Assembly: GCF_000368145.1 (NCBI RefSeq)
Contig: NZ_KB849283.1
Coordinates: 2,134,324 to 2,198,323 of the forward strand
Length of the DNA: 64,000 nucleotides
Reading direction: 5' to 3'
Source of the DNA: Acinetobacter guillouiae CIP 63.46
GTDB taxonomy: Bacteria; Pseudomonadota; Gammaproteobacteria; Pseudomonadales; Moraxellaceae
The notes beneath the pieces were generated by a model. The model saw only the letters and a program-made list of their open reading frames with translations. It did no database searches and was not told where the DNA came from. This document shows positions 15,849-24,617 of the stretch, piece by piece. The position numbers were made by a program, and so were the translations under genes. Numbering within the stretch: position 1 is the first letter of the stretch; each line of letters opens with the position of its first letter.

Positions 15849-16661
15849 ATGAAAAAAATTCTATTCGCTACACTACTCAGCTTTTCATGTATTTCTGCAT
15901 TTGCAGCAGATACAGCTAAAAGTAACGTTGACCCTGCATTTGTCAAAGCACAAGAGCTGATTCAAGCAAAAAACTATCCAGCGGCGTATCAAGAACTTGA
16001 GCGTCTTGCAAAAGCTGGCAATGCGCAAGCCTTATATAACTTAGGCTATTTAACCCAAACGGGACAAGGCACAACCAAAGACGATAAGAAAGCTTTGAAA
16101 TATTATCAAGATGCTTCAGCAAAAGGCTATCCTGTTGCAAGTTATGTCTTGGCGCAAAGCTATGCGGTAGGTCAATTGGGCTTAGCCAAAGACGAAAAGA
16201 AAGTTCGTGAATACTTAGAAAAGTCCTCTGCTCAAGGATTTGATGATGCTACAGTGGAACTTGCGGTTTTATTATTTGCTGAAGGCACACCCGCATCTGA
16301 CAAACTTGGCTTACAAAAACTTGATCCTTTAGTGAAAAAAGATTTTGCACCTGCGATTCATGCGAAAGCGTTGTATGACATCACCGATGGTTTAAAGAAG
16401 AAGAATGCAGCAGCAGTCAATCAAGGTTTAAAATCAATCCAAGATTTAGCTAAAAAGGGATATATCCCAGCATTGATGGCTGTCGGAAATATGCTGACCA
16501 ATGGCAATATCATTGATCAAAATCTGCCAGAAGCACAAAAGATTTTCTCAGAACTTGCTAAAAATAATGTGCCTAAGGCAAAAGAGTCTTTGGATGTTGT
16601 AAACAAACTGATTGCTGAAAAAGGCAAAACACCTGCTCCCAAAGCACCAGCAAAAAAATAA
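15849..16661 (+). CDS. Secreted Sel1/TPR-repeat protein
   Basis: 270 residues from ATG at 15849, where the signal peptide begins (MKKILFATLLSFSCISAFAA); AAGG lies 11 nt upstream. The frame is open 26 codons earlier without a ribosome site. The mature protein is alpha-helical with Sel1-like units: AQALYNLGYLTQTGQGTTKD, KGYPVASYVLAQSYAVG, then degenerate ones to residue 240 (YIPALMAVGNMLTNG). The C-terminus is a short Lys/Pro/Ala tail. Such periplasmic Sel1 proteins act as scaffolds in envelope complexes; the partner is unknown here. It sits alone between dsbC and the convergent AEC transporter. Confidence 0.8.
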   Translation: MKKILFATLLSFSCISAFAADTAKSNVDPAFVKAQELIQAKNYPAAYQELERLAKAGNAQALYNLGYLTQTGQGTTKDDKKALKYYQDASAKGYPVASYVLAQSYAVGQLGLAKDEKKVREYLEKSSAQGFDDATVELAVLLFAEGTPASDKLGLQKLDPLVKKDFAPAIHAKALYDITDGLKKKNAAAVNQGLKSIQDLAKKGYIPALMAVGNMLTNGNIIDQNLPEAQKIFSELAKNNVPKAKESLDVVNKLIAEKGKTPAPKAPAKK

Positions 16662-16669
16662 GCAGCTCT

Positions 16670-16701
16670 AAAAAAAATACTCTCACAAGAGAGTATTTTT
16701 T
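16670..16701. terminator. Bidirectional terminator
   Basis: AAAATACTCTC, an ACAA loop, then GAGAGTATTTT, bordered by A- and T-runs. It is shared by the convergent Sel1 gene and AEC transporter gene. Confidence 0.9.
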
Positions 16702-17625
16702 TTACCACCAAATACCAATCAAAACACTCACTACAATAAAACTCAGTAACGTACTAATCATCAATGGTGTCAGTGCTTTTTCATTTAAACCATAGACTTG
16801 CCCAAAAATTCCAAATATAGAGGGCATAGGTAAAGCCGCAATCAAGGTACCTGCATAAATCATCTTTTGATCCAAATCGGTTAAATGAGTCAAACCTAAA
16901 TAGACCAATATCGGCATACAGATATTTTTAGAAACCACCAAATAAATAGTTTGCAGATTAAGTGATTGAATCGTAATCCCAACCATCCCACCACCAATAA
17001 TAAATAACGCTAAAGGTGAGGCAGTCTGACCTAACAAGGCAAATACTTGGTCTAATACATGTGGAATTTGAATTTCGAAGATCGCACAGCTCATGCCAAT
17101 CATCACTGACAAGAACAATGGATTTTTTAATAAAGTCAGAAATGTTGTTTTTAAAATGGCGGCTAAATTGGCTTGTCTTTGTCGCCCTATTTCTGCCAAG
17201 GTTAACATCAGCGGTACAAGAAATACGCTTTCAATGATAACAATCAGTGAAATATAAATCATGGCTTCACTACCCATCAGCAAAGTCAAAATTGCTGCGC
17301 CCAGTAACCCGGTATTGGACATTGATGCGCCAAGTGAAAACACAGAAGCATGGGTAAAATGGTTGTTAAAAAGCTTTTGCCCTAAAATAAAGGCCAAAAT
17401 AAATAGACTAAAAGTGATGCCTGCATAAACAAAGAAATAAGCAGGATACCAAATCTCATGTAAATCTTTTGCAGCCAGTGCATGAAGTAATAAAGCAGGT
17501 AATGCAATTTTGATTACAAAAGCACCAATTGCAGTAATTTGCTCTTTAGAGATCAATTGGATTTTGACAGATATAAAACCCAAAAATAACAGGAAAAATA
17601 CTGGAAAAATTACCGAAAAAATCAT
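16702..17625 (-). CDS. AEC (auxin efflux carrier) family transporter
   Basis: 307 residues with about ten hydrophobic segments throughout, e.g. IFSVIFPVFFLLFLGFISV at the N-terminus. The family pattern is seen in FVIKIALPALLLHAL, SNTGLLGAAILTLLMG and the C-terminal half repeat (ASPLALFIIGGGMVGIT, ALPMPSIFGIFGQVYG). AEC carriers export or import small organic acids such as malate or malonate in bacteria; the substrate here is not readable. It follows the oprB-pqqU-OYE genes on the same strand, after a hairpin, so it is probably a separate unit. Confidence 0.85.
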   Translation of the reverse strand: MIFSVIFPVFFLLFLGFISVKIQLISKEQITAIGAFVIKIALPALLLHALAAKDLHEIWYPAYFFVYAGITFSLFILAFILGQKLFNNHFTHASVFSLGASMSNTGLLGAAILTLLMGSEAMIYISLIVIIESVFLVPLMLTLAEIGRQRQANLAAILKTTFLTLLKNPLFLSVMIGMSCAIFEIQIPHVLDQVFALLGQTASPLALFIIGGGMVGITIQSLNLQTIYLVVSKNICMPILVYLGLTHLTDLDQKMIYAGTLIAALPMPSIFGIFGQVYGLNEKALTPLMISTLLSFIVVSVLIGIWW

Positions 17626-17653
17626 TCAAGCCGTTCCTTTTCCAGATCATACA

Positions 17654-17685
17654 AATAAAGATATATCCTAGAATATATCTTTATT
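17654..17685 (-). terminator. 13-bp hairpin after the OYE gene
   Basis: AATAAAGATATAT pairs perfectly with ATATATCTTTATT across a 6-nt loop, 50 nt after the stop of the OYE gene. It is AT-only in most of the stem, so it is weaker than the GC-rich terminators nearby. Confidence 0.5.
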
Positions 17686-17735
17686 CAGTTTAAATACGTT
17701 TAAAGATTAATGAGTGAATCAAAACTGTTATGCCA

Positions 17736-18863
17736 TCAATATGCTGAGAACAAATCTTTGATTCCATGCGGCTGACAACGTAAATATTGTGGTGCAATCG
17801 AGATTTTTGCACCCAATTTTGCTGCCGCATGCCAAGGCCAGCGGGGGTTATATAAGATCGCTCTTGCCAATGCAATTGCATCTGCCTCACCTTGCTGAAG
17901 GATCTGTTCAGCTTGTTCAGCTTCGGTAATTAAGCCCACTGTAATTACAGGAATATTCACCTGTTTTTTAATCGCATTTGCAAAAGGCACTTGGTAATTT
18001 GCACCCACTTTAATATCTTGTTGAATATGTAATCCAGCAGAAGATACATGGATATAAGCAGCACCAAGTTGCGCTAAAGCTTTTGATAAGCCAATGCTTG
18101 ATTCAACATTCCAGCTATTTTCTGCATCCATCCAGTCAGTTGCAGAAATACGTACACCTACAGGATAGTCAGTTGGTACAATTGCTCGAATCGCTTGAAA
18201 AACTTCTAATGTAAAACGAATACGATTTTCAAAGCTTCCACCATATTCATCAGTTCGGTGGTTAGACAATGGCGACATAAATTGATGCAGTAAATACCCA
18301 TGCGCTGCATGAATTTCAATCAGTGAAAAACCAGCATCTACTGCACGAATTGCCGCTTGCGCAAAGTCGTGAATAATTGTTTTAATTTCGTCAATTGTTA
18401 ATTCATGCGGGGCAATATCATTCGGGCTGAAAGCAATATCACTGGCTGATACAGTTTGCCATCCGTGTGCATGATCTGGCGCAATCTGACCTTTCCCCTG
18501 CTTCACCAACCAAGGCTTTTCAGTCGAAGCTTTACGACCTGCATGCGCAAGCTGAATAGCAAAAGGTGTTGGAGCAATGCTTTTTACCTTATTGAGTAAA
18601 GCTTTGATTTGATCTCGTTGTGTATCATTCCAAAGTCCCACATCGGCATAACTGATCCGCCCTTCGGCTTGAACCGCTGTTGCTTCAATAATACATAAGC
18701 TCGCGCCTGACAAAGCGTAACTTGCCCATTGCTGTTCATGCCAATAGGTCACTTCACCCTGATCTGTTGCCGAATATTGACACATTGGCGCAATAATAAT
18801 TTTATTGCTGAGGGAGAGTGAACCAAATTGAATAGATTCAAATAACTTTGGTTGAGCAGACAT
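17736..18863 (-). CDS. NADH:flavin oxidoreductase, YqjM-like old yellow enzyme
   Basis: 375 residues, a complete FMN-binding TIM barrel. The YqjM-class N-terminus (APMCQYSATDQG, with the Cys that tunes FMN) is followed by QLAHAGRKAS, the substrate-binding HAAHGYLLHQFMSPLSNHR and EYGGSFENR, and the phosphate site in ITVGLIT and DAIALARAILYNP. These enzymes reduce activated C=C bonds with NAD(P)H. The start has GGGAA at proper spacing, 19 nt after pqqU, so it is likely the last gene of an oprB-pqqU-OYE operon. The physiological substrate is unknown. Confidence 0.85.
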   Translation of the reverse strand: MSAQPKLFESIQFGSLSLSNKIIIAPMCQYSATDQGEVTYWHEQQWASYALSGASLCIIEATAVQAEGRISYADVGLWNDTQRDQIKALLNKVKSIAPTPFAIQLAHAGRKASTEKPWLVKQGKGQIAPDHAHGWQTVSASDIAFSPNDIAPHELTIDEIKTIIHDFAQAAIRAVDAGFSLIEIHAAHGYLLHQFMSPLSNHRTDEYGGSFENRIRFTLEVFQAIRAIVPTDYPVGVRISATDWMDAENSWNVESSIGLSKALAQLGAAYIHVSSAGLHIQQDIKVGANYQVPFANAIKKQVNIPVITVGLITEAEQAEQILQQGEADAIALARAILYNPRWPWHAAAKLGAKISIAPQYLRCQPHGIKDLFSAY

Positions 18864-18882
18864 AAATTATTTTCCCAATGAA

Positions 18883-21021
18883 TTAGAACTGTTTGGTGAC
18901 ACTGAGTCCTGCACTCCAGTTAATACCATCAGCAGGTTCAAAGAATCGACTATTACCATCATTTACAATGACTGAACCGACATAATTTTTATCGAATAAA
19001 TTATCGACTCGAGCAAAACTACGTACTTTCCAATCGTTGTTTTTCCAGATATAACCGACATTCATACTGGTTACTGTATAACTTGGTGCAGTATCTGTAT
19101 TGAGATCGTCCACATAGATTTTATCCATATATCGAACATCTACACCTGCATTAAAGCCCTGCTCAGGCAACCAGCCGAAAGATACAAAGGCTTGGTTTTT
19201 TGCAATTCCCGGAATGTAATTGCCACTTTGGATGACTTTTTTAGGATCTGTGTTGGGAATGTCTGCATCAAATGTTGCATCAAGGAAACTATAACTGGCT
19301 TGAGCCGTTAAATTTTTCCACAGCTTTTTATTCCAAGACAGCTCTACCCCTTGGCGCAGTGTTTTATCTGCATTTTGATAGGTTGCACGTCCATTGAGTG
19401 TTCCCGCAGAAACGATGTCATCTTGAGTATTACTTTGGAAAACTGCGGCGGTAAAATTACCTAGACGATTTTGTGCTTTTAAACCAAGTTCATAGTTATC
19501 ACTGGTTGAAGGTTTAAGCGCAAAGTTAATCCCTGCCGTTCCTTCTGTTGGATAGGCCATTTCGGTAAAGGTTGGTGTTTCAAAGCCTTGGGCATAACTG
19601 ATATAAGTACTAAGGTCTGGAGTAACTTCCCAAGTAAAGGCAGCTGATGGGAGCAGTTTTTGATAATCGGTTTGACCGCTGTCATCGCCATTCAAACCAA
19701 TGATGTAGTGATCTTTCGACTCATAATGGACATTGCTATAGCGTAACCCTGTATCTAGACGTACAGTCGGCAAAAATTGCCAAGCTGCCTGTAAATATGG
19801 ATCTAAATTCCATAAGGTATTTCGTTCATCACGGCGTAAGTTGCCTTTTACCCCATATTCGCCCTTAGCATTAAAATTCTCATATCCTTGACGATCTTCA
19901 TTCATCGCATCATAAGCCAAGCCTGCACTGATCCGTGTATTCGGTAATAAGTCTTTGCCAGTCCAACGTAAATCAGCACCATAAAAATCTCGTTCGAAAT
20001 CAATCACCCCACCTGCATGGCGTGGATTCTTTTGAGCAGAACTTGGAATAGACTGGTATTGAGTCACTTCACGATGACCAATATAGGCCATACTATAAAG
20101 CTCTTGTTGATCATTCAGGGGCTTAGTCCAATTGATACCTGTCTGTGTTTGGTTAATATCTTTACGAACATCATAGATATTTTTACTGTCATTGACCTGT
20201 TTAGGATTTTGCTTCCATTGCTCACGAGTCAAACCTTGTGGATCATCAGCGGAAATATCCACATGATTGATCAGCCAATTGATCTTAGAACCATCATCTA
20301 AGTCCCACGTGAGTTTGGCATTGCTCAACACTTTTCTTGCGGCACTGTGGTCACGATAACCATCGGTATCAAAATAAGAAGAACTGATCACATAGCTCGG
20401 TTCATTGGCTTTATCTGCACCACCTTGTAAGGTGATGTCAGCACGGCCTTTATTATTACTGCCACCTGAATATCCTAACTCGACCGAATCACGCCCTGTT
20501 CCTTCTTTGGTCATGGTGAGAATAGTCCCCCCAGAGGAGTTTCCATACAGTGATGAAAAGGGCCCACCAAGTACTTCAATATGATCTAAGCTCGTTAAAT
20601 CAATATTTGAAGTTTGGCCTTGTCCGTCTGGCATCGTCGCAGGAATCCCATCGACATAAAGACGAATTCCACGTACCCCAAAAGTTGAACGTGCGCCAAA
20701 TCCGCGCATAGACAGTTGTAAGTCTTGGGCATAATTTTCACGATTATTGAGCTGTAAACCCGGAATTCCTTTGAGTGTTTCAGTGAGGTTTACCCCAATA
20801 TTATTTTGACTTTGTTGTTGATCAACTCTATATACCGATGCTGGGGTGTTTAATATGCTGGTATCAGAACGTGTTGCTTCAATTTTAATGGTTGGAAGTT
20901 GCTGCGTAGAATTTTGCTGAATGGAATCTTGAGATTCCACTTCAGCATATAAGCTCTGTGTGATACATACCGTTAAGCAAAGTAGTGTTGTATTAATTTT
21001 TAGATGTTTCACTCTTTGCAT
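18883..21021 (-). CDS. pqqU: TonB-dependent outer membrane receptor, PqqU/YncD-like
   Basis: 712 residues: signal peptide (ending SLYA), plug domain about 45-170 and a 22-strand barrel ending in the C-terminal Phe (LSVTKQF). It follows E. coli YncD, recently named PqqU for uptake of pyrroloquinoline quinone, closely along its length: ENYAQDLQLSMRGFGARST, DGIPATMPDGQGQTSNIDL, DTDGYRDHSA, YQSIPSSAQKNPRHAGGVI, KGNLRRDERNTLWNLDPYLQ, FARVDNLFDKNYVGSVIVN. The gene lies 20 nt after oprB. A PQQ role fits the sugar porin upstream and the quinoprotein dehydrogenase gene at 4189-5373. The assignment rests on remembered similarity to YncD; ligand specificity is inferred. Confidence 0.82.
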   Translation of the reverse strand: MQRVKHLKINTTLLCLTVCITQSLYAEVESQDSIQQNSTQQLPTIKIEATRSDTSILNTPASVYRVDQQQSQNNIGVNLTETLKGIPGLQLNNRENYAQDLQLSMRGFGARSTFGVRGIRLYVDGIPATMPDGQGQTSNIDLTSLDHIEVLGGPFSSLYGNSSGGTILTMTKEGTGRDSVELGYSGGSNNKGRADITLQGGADKANEPSYVISSSYFDTDGYRDHSAARKVLSNAKLTWDLDDGSKINWLINHVDISADDPQGLTREQWKQNPKQVNDSKNIYDVRKDINQTQTGINWTKPLNDQQELYSMAYIGHREVTQYQSIPSSAQKNPRHAGGVIDFERDFYGADLRWTGKDLLPNTRISAGLAYDAMNEDRQGYENFNAKGEYGVKGNLRRDERNTLWNLDPYLQAAWQFLPTVRLDTGLRYSNVHYESKDHYIIGLNGDDSGQTDYQKLLPSAAFTWEVTPDLSTYISYAQGFETPTFTEMAYPTEGTAGINFALKPSTSDNYELGLKAQNRLGNFTAAVFQSNTQDDIVSAGTLNGRATYQNADKTLRQGVELSWNKKLWKNLTAQASYSFLDATFDADIPNTDPKKVIQSGNYIPGIAKNQAFVSFGWLPEQGFNAGVDVRYMDKIYVDDLNTDTAPSYTVTSMNVGYIWKNNDWKVRSFARVDNLFDKNYVGSVIVNDGNSRFFEPADGINWSAGLSVTKQF

Positions 21022-21041
21022 AAAGGTGTCCTCGGGTGGTA

Positions 21042-22340
21042 TTAAAAAATAATTTTAGACCCCAAGCCAACGACAAATGCATTGTCCACCTGATTGGTTG
21101 CACCAGGATGTACCACATACTGCACTAAAGGACGAAGCATGAACCATTTGGCAGGGTAATATGAGTAATTCAACTCAACATTATACTCTGCATCTTCATT
21201 CAACTGTCTTAAATTTGTTCCTAAACGAGCACCATTCACATAATTAGTATACCGATCGTTCAAATGTACCCGATTTACCGCCAAACCAAGAATATCGTTT
21301 GGTTGACCATCAAACAGACCATAGTATTTTAGACCAAGTTGCTGTGAATCATTTACGGCTGTCGTCGTACGATCATGAATGGTGAAGTTACCAAAACTGT
21401 GTAAACCACGTTTCCCCTCTCCAGTTGAAGTCAACTGCTGTTCAAACGTAATCCAACCGCCATATGTTCGATCTTCAGCCTTAGTTCCTGCTTTGTAAGC
21501 AACATCGTACTGATTTTTAGCCTCATCAGCAGTATTGTAAAGCGTACCAATACGATAACTGCCTGGTAAATCATTCACACCCTGTTTAGGTGACCACACC
21601 ACTTCAGAAAGAATATTTACACCATCAGCATGCTTTGTATCCAGATTCCAGCCTTGTCGCTCTAAAGCATTATCAGGGTTGTATTCAAACACCCCCACTT
21701 GTGCAAATAGTTCAGGATTGATGTGATATTTTAAACGTGCGCCCCATTGTGAGACTGGTGTGTTATACCAAAGCTTACCTTGCCATTTCCCCATCTGTGC
21801 TGCACAAAATGCATTGCCTTGGAAATCACAAGCCATGGTATTGAATTCAGTACCTAAACCCATACGACCTAAACGCAAGCTTAGTCCTTGATCCTTAAAA
21901 TTCTTTTCTATATATAATTCGCTGAGACGGCTCCCCGAATTACCACGTCCCCAATTGGCTTGCGAGTTTGCCCATTGTGGTGCATCTGGTGCTTGAATAC
22001 CTCTGAGTGAAGTACTTTCACCTTGACGTGCTGTAACTAAAGCACGAATAGTCACATCATTCCAACCCGCCAGTTTCCCCATATCTAAGGTTGTACCCAG
22101 TCCGAATTGTGTCGCAAATGTTGGCGCTTGGTGCGCATCATAACCACCATCAGCGAGATATGAACTGTCCATGGCAATGGTGCCATCAAATTTGATTCCC
22201 TTTTCTGCAAGTTCAGTCCGACTCCCATTCCAATCACCCGTCATGGTTGAGCCGTGTAAATTAAACGCATCTTCAGCTGATGCAAAAGACATCATGCTAC
22301 ATGCAGAGATTGCCAATAAAGGATAAGCAATTTTTTTCAT
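21042..22340 (-). CDS. oprB: Carbohydrate-selective porin OprB family
   Basis: 432 residues with a signal peptide (MKKIAYPLLAISACSMMSFASA). The start of the mature protein, FNLHGSTMTGDWNGSRTELAEKGI, is the OprB family pattern. Further family marks are the SRLSELYIEKNF and LRLGRMGLGTEFN strands and a barrel ending in GLGSKIIF. OprB porins admit glucose and related sugars across the outer membrane. First gene of the apparent operon with pqqU and the OYE gene. No membrane glucose dehydrogenase gene is adjacent. Start chosen at the signal peptide, with AGG upstream. Confidence 0.88.
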   Translation of the reverse strand: MKKIAYPLLAISACSMMSFASAEDAFNLHGSTMTGDWNGSRTELAEKGIKFDGTIAMDSSYLADGGYDAHQAPTFATQFGLGTTLDMGKLAGWNDVTIRALVTARQGESTSLRGIQAPDAPQWANSQANWGRGNSGSRLSELYIEKNFKDQGLSLRLGRMGLGTEFNTMACDFQGNAFCAAQMGKWQGKLWYNTPVSQWGARLKYHINPELFAQVGVFEYNPDNALERQGWNLDTKHADGVNILSEVVWSPKQGVNDLPGSYRIGTLYNTADEAKNQYDVAYKAGTKAEDRTYGGWITFEQQLTSTGEGKRGLHSFGNFTIHDRTTTAVNDSQQLGLKYYGLFDGQPNDILGLAVNRVHLNDRYTNYVNGARLGTNLRQLNEDAEYNVELNYSYYPAKWFMLRPLVQYVVHPGATNQVDNAFVVGLGSKIIF

Positions 22341-22729
22341 GGGAAAGCCTAATCAGGAACAAAACGAATAAAGATAAACTAGTCAACTCTCAATCACTTT
22401 AACCGTCTAAATTTAATAGAAAGTTCCAGCTTTAAAATGACTATTTTTCCTGAAATATCGAGATAAAAAGAATTATTTCAGTAAACAATTCACTAGAAAT
22501 TTACACATTTTTTTACATATAACTATCAGATATTTTTTATCAATTGGAAAACTTTATTTTATCAATAAACTTTATTTTAGATAACAATCACTTAACAATA
22601 ATAGTTCAATCTTATTCTACGATCATATCCATAATTTCAACCTAAAGTCGTAGGCTCAACACAACCGCCCTTTAACGCAATCCAATTCTTGCATACAATA
22701 TTCAGTCCTCACACCAATGTGACAAGTGC
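22341..22729. other. AT-rich divergent promoter region between oprB and mutM
   Basis: 389 bp without an open frame of note. It must hold the promoters of the oprB operon and of mutM. AT-rich blocks lie at 22440-22620; no operator or catabolite site could be identified with confidence. Confidence 0.6.
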
Positions 22730-23581
22730 ATGCCTGAATTACCAGAAGTTGAAACAACAAAAACCAGTTTACTCCCCTTGATTGACCAGAAAGTTCTTCA
22801 TGTTCAAGTGCGTGAGTCACGGTTACGCTGGCCTATACCCGAAGATATTCAACAACTTCAAGGTCAAAAACTCGTTCGCTTAACACGTCGTTCAAAATAC
22901 ATTTTGGCAGAGTTTGAAACTCATAGCATGTTATGGCATTTGGGTATGTCGGGTAGTTTTAGAATCTGTGATGAACATGAAGCGCTTAGAAAGCATGACC
23001 ATCTGATCATTCAGTTTGAAGACACACAGCTGCGCTATCATGACCCTCGACGTTTTGGTTGTATCATTTGGCTGAATGAGGAAAGCCAAACAAAATTGAT
23101 TGATACTTTAGGGCCTGAACCATTGAGTGATGAATTTCATGCCGAATATTTAGCAGAAAAGTTTAAAAATAAAAATGTCGGCACAAAAGTTGCAATCATG
23201 GATAATCATATTGTTGTGGGTGTAGGCAATATTTATGCAACCGAAAGCTTATTTAATTTAGGGATTCATCCTGCGCAGCCTGCTTCGAGTTTGACGAAAG
23301 CGCAAATTCAAAAATTGGTCATCGAAATTAAACGAATTTTAAAGCAAGCGATTGATTTGGGTGGTTCAACTTTAAGAGACTATAGCAATGCCATGGGTGA
23401 GAATGGCTACTTTCAGCAAACCTTATTGGCTTATGGTCGTGCGGGTGAGATGTGTATTAACTGTGAAACCACTTTAGAAAATTTAAAGTTAGGACAAAGA
23501 GCCAGTGTGTTTTGCCCACAATGCCAGCCATTAAAGATCGCGAAGAGCATCCCACAAAAACCACGAGGAAAAAGTAAATGA
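22730..23581 (+). CDS. mutM: Formamidopyrimidine-DNA glycosylase (MutM/Fpg)
   Basis: 283 residues. Starts with the invariant PELPEVET, whose Pro1 (after Met removal) and Glu2 catalyse base removal and strand cleavage at oxidised purines such as 8-oxoguanine. LWHLGMSGSF, HDPRRFG and VGVGNIYATE are seen, as is the C-terminal zinc finger with CINC...CPQC. The C-terminus is a little longer than usual (PQKPRGKSK). The stop overlaps the start of the parvulin gene (ATGA), so the genes are coupled. Confidence 0.95.
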   Translation: MPELPEVETTKTSLLPLIDQKVLHVQVRESRLRWPIPEDIQQLQGQKLVRLTRRSKYILAEFETHSMLWHLGMSGSFRICDEHEALRKHDHLIIQFEDTQLRYHDPRRFGCIIWLNEESQTKLIDTLGPEPLSDEFHAEYLAEKFKNKNVGTKVAIMDNHIVVGVGNIYATESLFNLGIHPAQPASSLTKAQIQKLVIEIKRILKQAIDLGGSTLRDYSNAMGENGYFQQTLLAYGRAGEMCINCETTLENLKLGQRASVFCPQCQPLKIAKSIPQKPRGKSK

Positions 23582-23868
23582 AAACTGCAATCGTTCGACA
23601 TATTCTCGTCAAAGATAAGGACTTGGCTGAACAACTCAAGAAGAAGATCCATGATGGCGCTGATTTTGCCAAAGTGGCCAAACAGCATTCCACATGTAAT
23701 TCAGCAAAACGTGGTGGTGAACTGGGTGAAGTAAAAAAAGGACAACTTGTTCCTGTGATTGATAAACTGGTATTTACCGCAGCTGAACGTGTACTTCATG
23801 GTCCAGTAAAAAGCCAATTCGGCTTTCACTTGGTTGAGATTAAATTTAGGATGGATGGATTCAAATGA
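23578..23868 (+). CDS. ppiC: Cytoplasmic parvulin-type peptidyl-prolyl isomerase
   Basis: 96 residues, a single parvulin domain without signal peptide: VRHILVKDKDLAEQL at the N-terminus, DFAKVAKQHSTCNSAKRGGE, LGEVKKGQLVPVIDKLVF and QFGFHLVEI. Length and motifs agree with E. coli PpiC (93 residues). It catalyses cis-trans isomerisation of prolyl bonds. It overlaps mutM by 4 nt and the next gene by 4 nt. Confidence 0.9.
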   Translation: MKTAIVRHILVKDKDLAEQLKKKIHDGADFAKVAKQHSTCNSAKRGGELGEVKKGQLVPVIDKLVFTAAERVLHGPVKSQFGFHLVEIKFRMDGFK

Positions 23869-24296
23869 TAAAGCAAAATGGTATCAAGCTTGAACCAATT
23901 GCATATCAAGCACTCAATCCCAAAGCTCAAGAAACCTATAATTTCCATAAAATGGCAGCCCTTTTAGCAGATTATGGCTACAACTGCCTTTGGCTGAATA
24001 ACGATTGGAGTAGTGCAGACTGTATTGCTGTTCATATTGATGGCATTTCAGATTTCAAAATACAACTTAAAGGTGGTATTTCCTTTGCACAAAAATATCG
24101 GATGAAAAACCTGTATATCGCGTTTTTTGAGCAAGAAAATTTATACATCTACCCACATGATTTCATTCTAGCGCAAATAGAAACTGACATCGCAGACAAA
24201 AAATGGTTAGAAAAAGGTACTTACTTTCAAACAAAAATTACAAAAAGATTTAGAGACATTCTTAAACCTTATGAAATTCCGAAAGTCACTAAATAA
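23865..24296 (+). CDS. Hypothetical protein with possible PD-(D/E)XK-like fold
   Basis: 143 residues, translationally coupled to ppiC (ATGA overlap). The central part, DWSSADCIAVHIDG then FKIQLKGGISFAQKYRMKNLYIAF, has the layout of a beta-strand with Asp followed by a strand with QLK and a later helix, as in several nuclease-fold proteins (D...QxK). FEQENLYIYPHD follows. Proteins of this kind are widespread and uncharacterised. Nuclease activity is not established; the similarity is by pattern only. Confidence 0.6.
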   Translation: MIKQNGIKLEPIAYQALNPKAQETYNFHKMAALLADYGYNCLWLNNDWSSADCIAVHIDGISDFKIQLKGGISFAQKYRMKNLYIAFFEQENLYIYPHDFILAQIETDIADKKWLEKGTYFQTKITKRFRDILKPYEIPKVTK

Positions 24297-24363
24297 TAGA
24301 GTTCTTGTGAAAATAAGCTTTTAGATGATAACTTTTTCAATGCCACGCTTTACATTTAAAGTT

Positions 24364-24488
24364 TAAATCGCTTTGCGTAGGCGATGCCTCACTTTTCAAA
24401 GATGAAAAGATGACAAAAATCTTCTGTTAGGTGAGGGGTACGTCCTGTACCCCCACCCAACGGCGACATCCATGTCGCCACACGATAG
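24364..24488. repeat. Composite palindromic repeat element
   Basis: An intergenic stretch with two back-to-back hairpins: GGGGTAC/GTACCCC (extended by GGTG/CACC with one bulged A, 24430-24457) and GGCGACAT/ATGTCGCC (24462-24479). They are preceded by GCGTAGGCGATGCC. It is more GC-rich than its surroundings and has no open frame. It looks like a dispersed non-coding element and not a terminator, since no T-tract follows. The whole 24297-24617 gap holds no gene. Confidence 0.6.
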
Positions 24489-24617
24489 AACGACCAGACA
24501 TGATTCAAGAATATAAAAGAAACTCATTAGATATCTGAACCAAAATATGAGTGGCTATTAAATGCTCGTTTTGGCGAATACAAGAAGTCTAATATATTCT
24601 CCTCAATTCAAACCCTT

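Noticed and set aside
23578-23868. Periplasmic SurA/PpiD-type chaperone
   Set aside because: No signal peptide or extra domains; size and sequence fit cytoplasmic PpiC.
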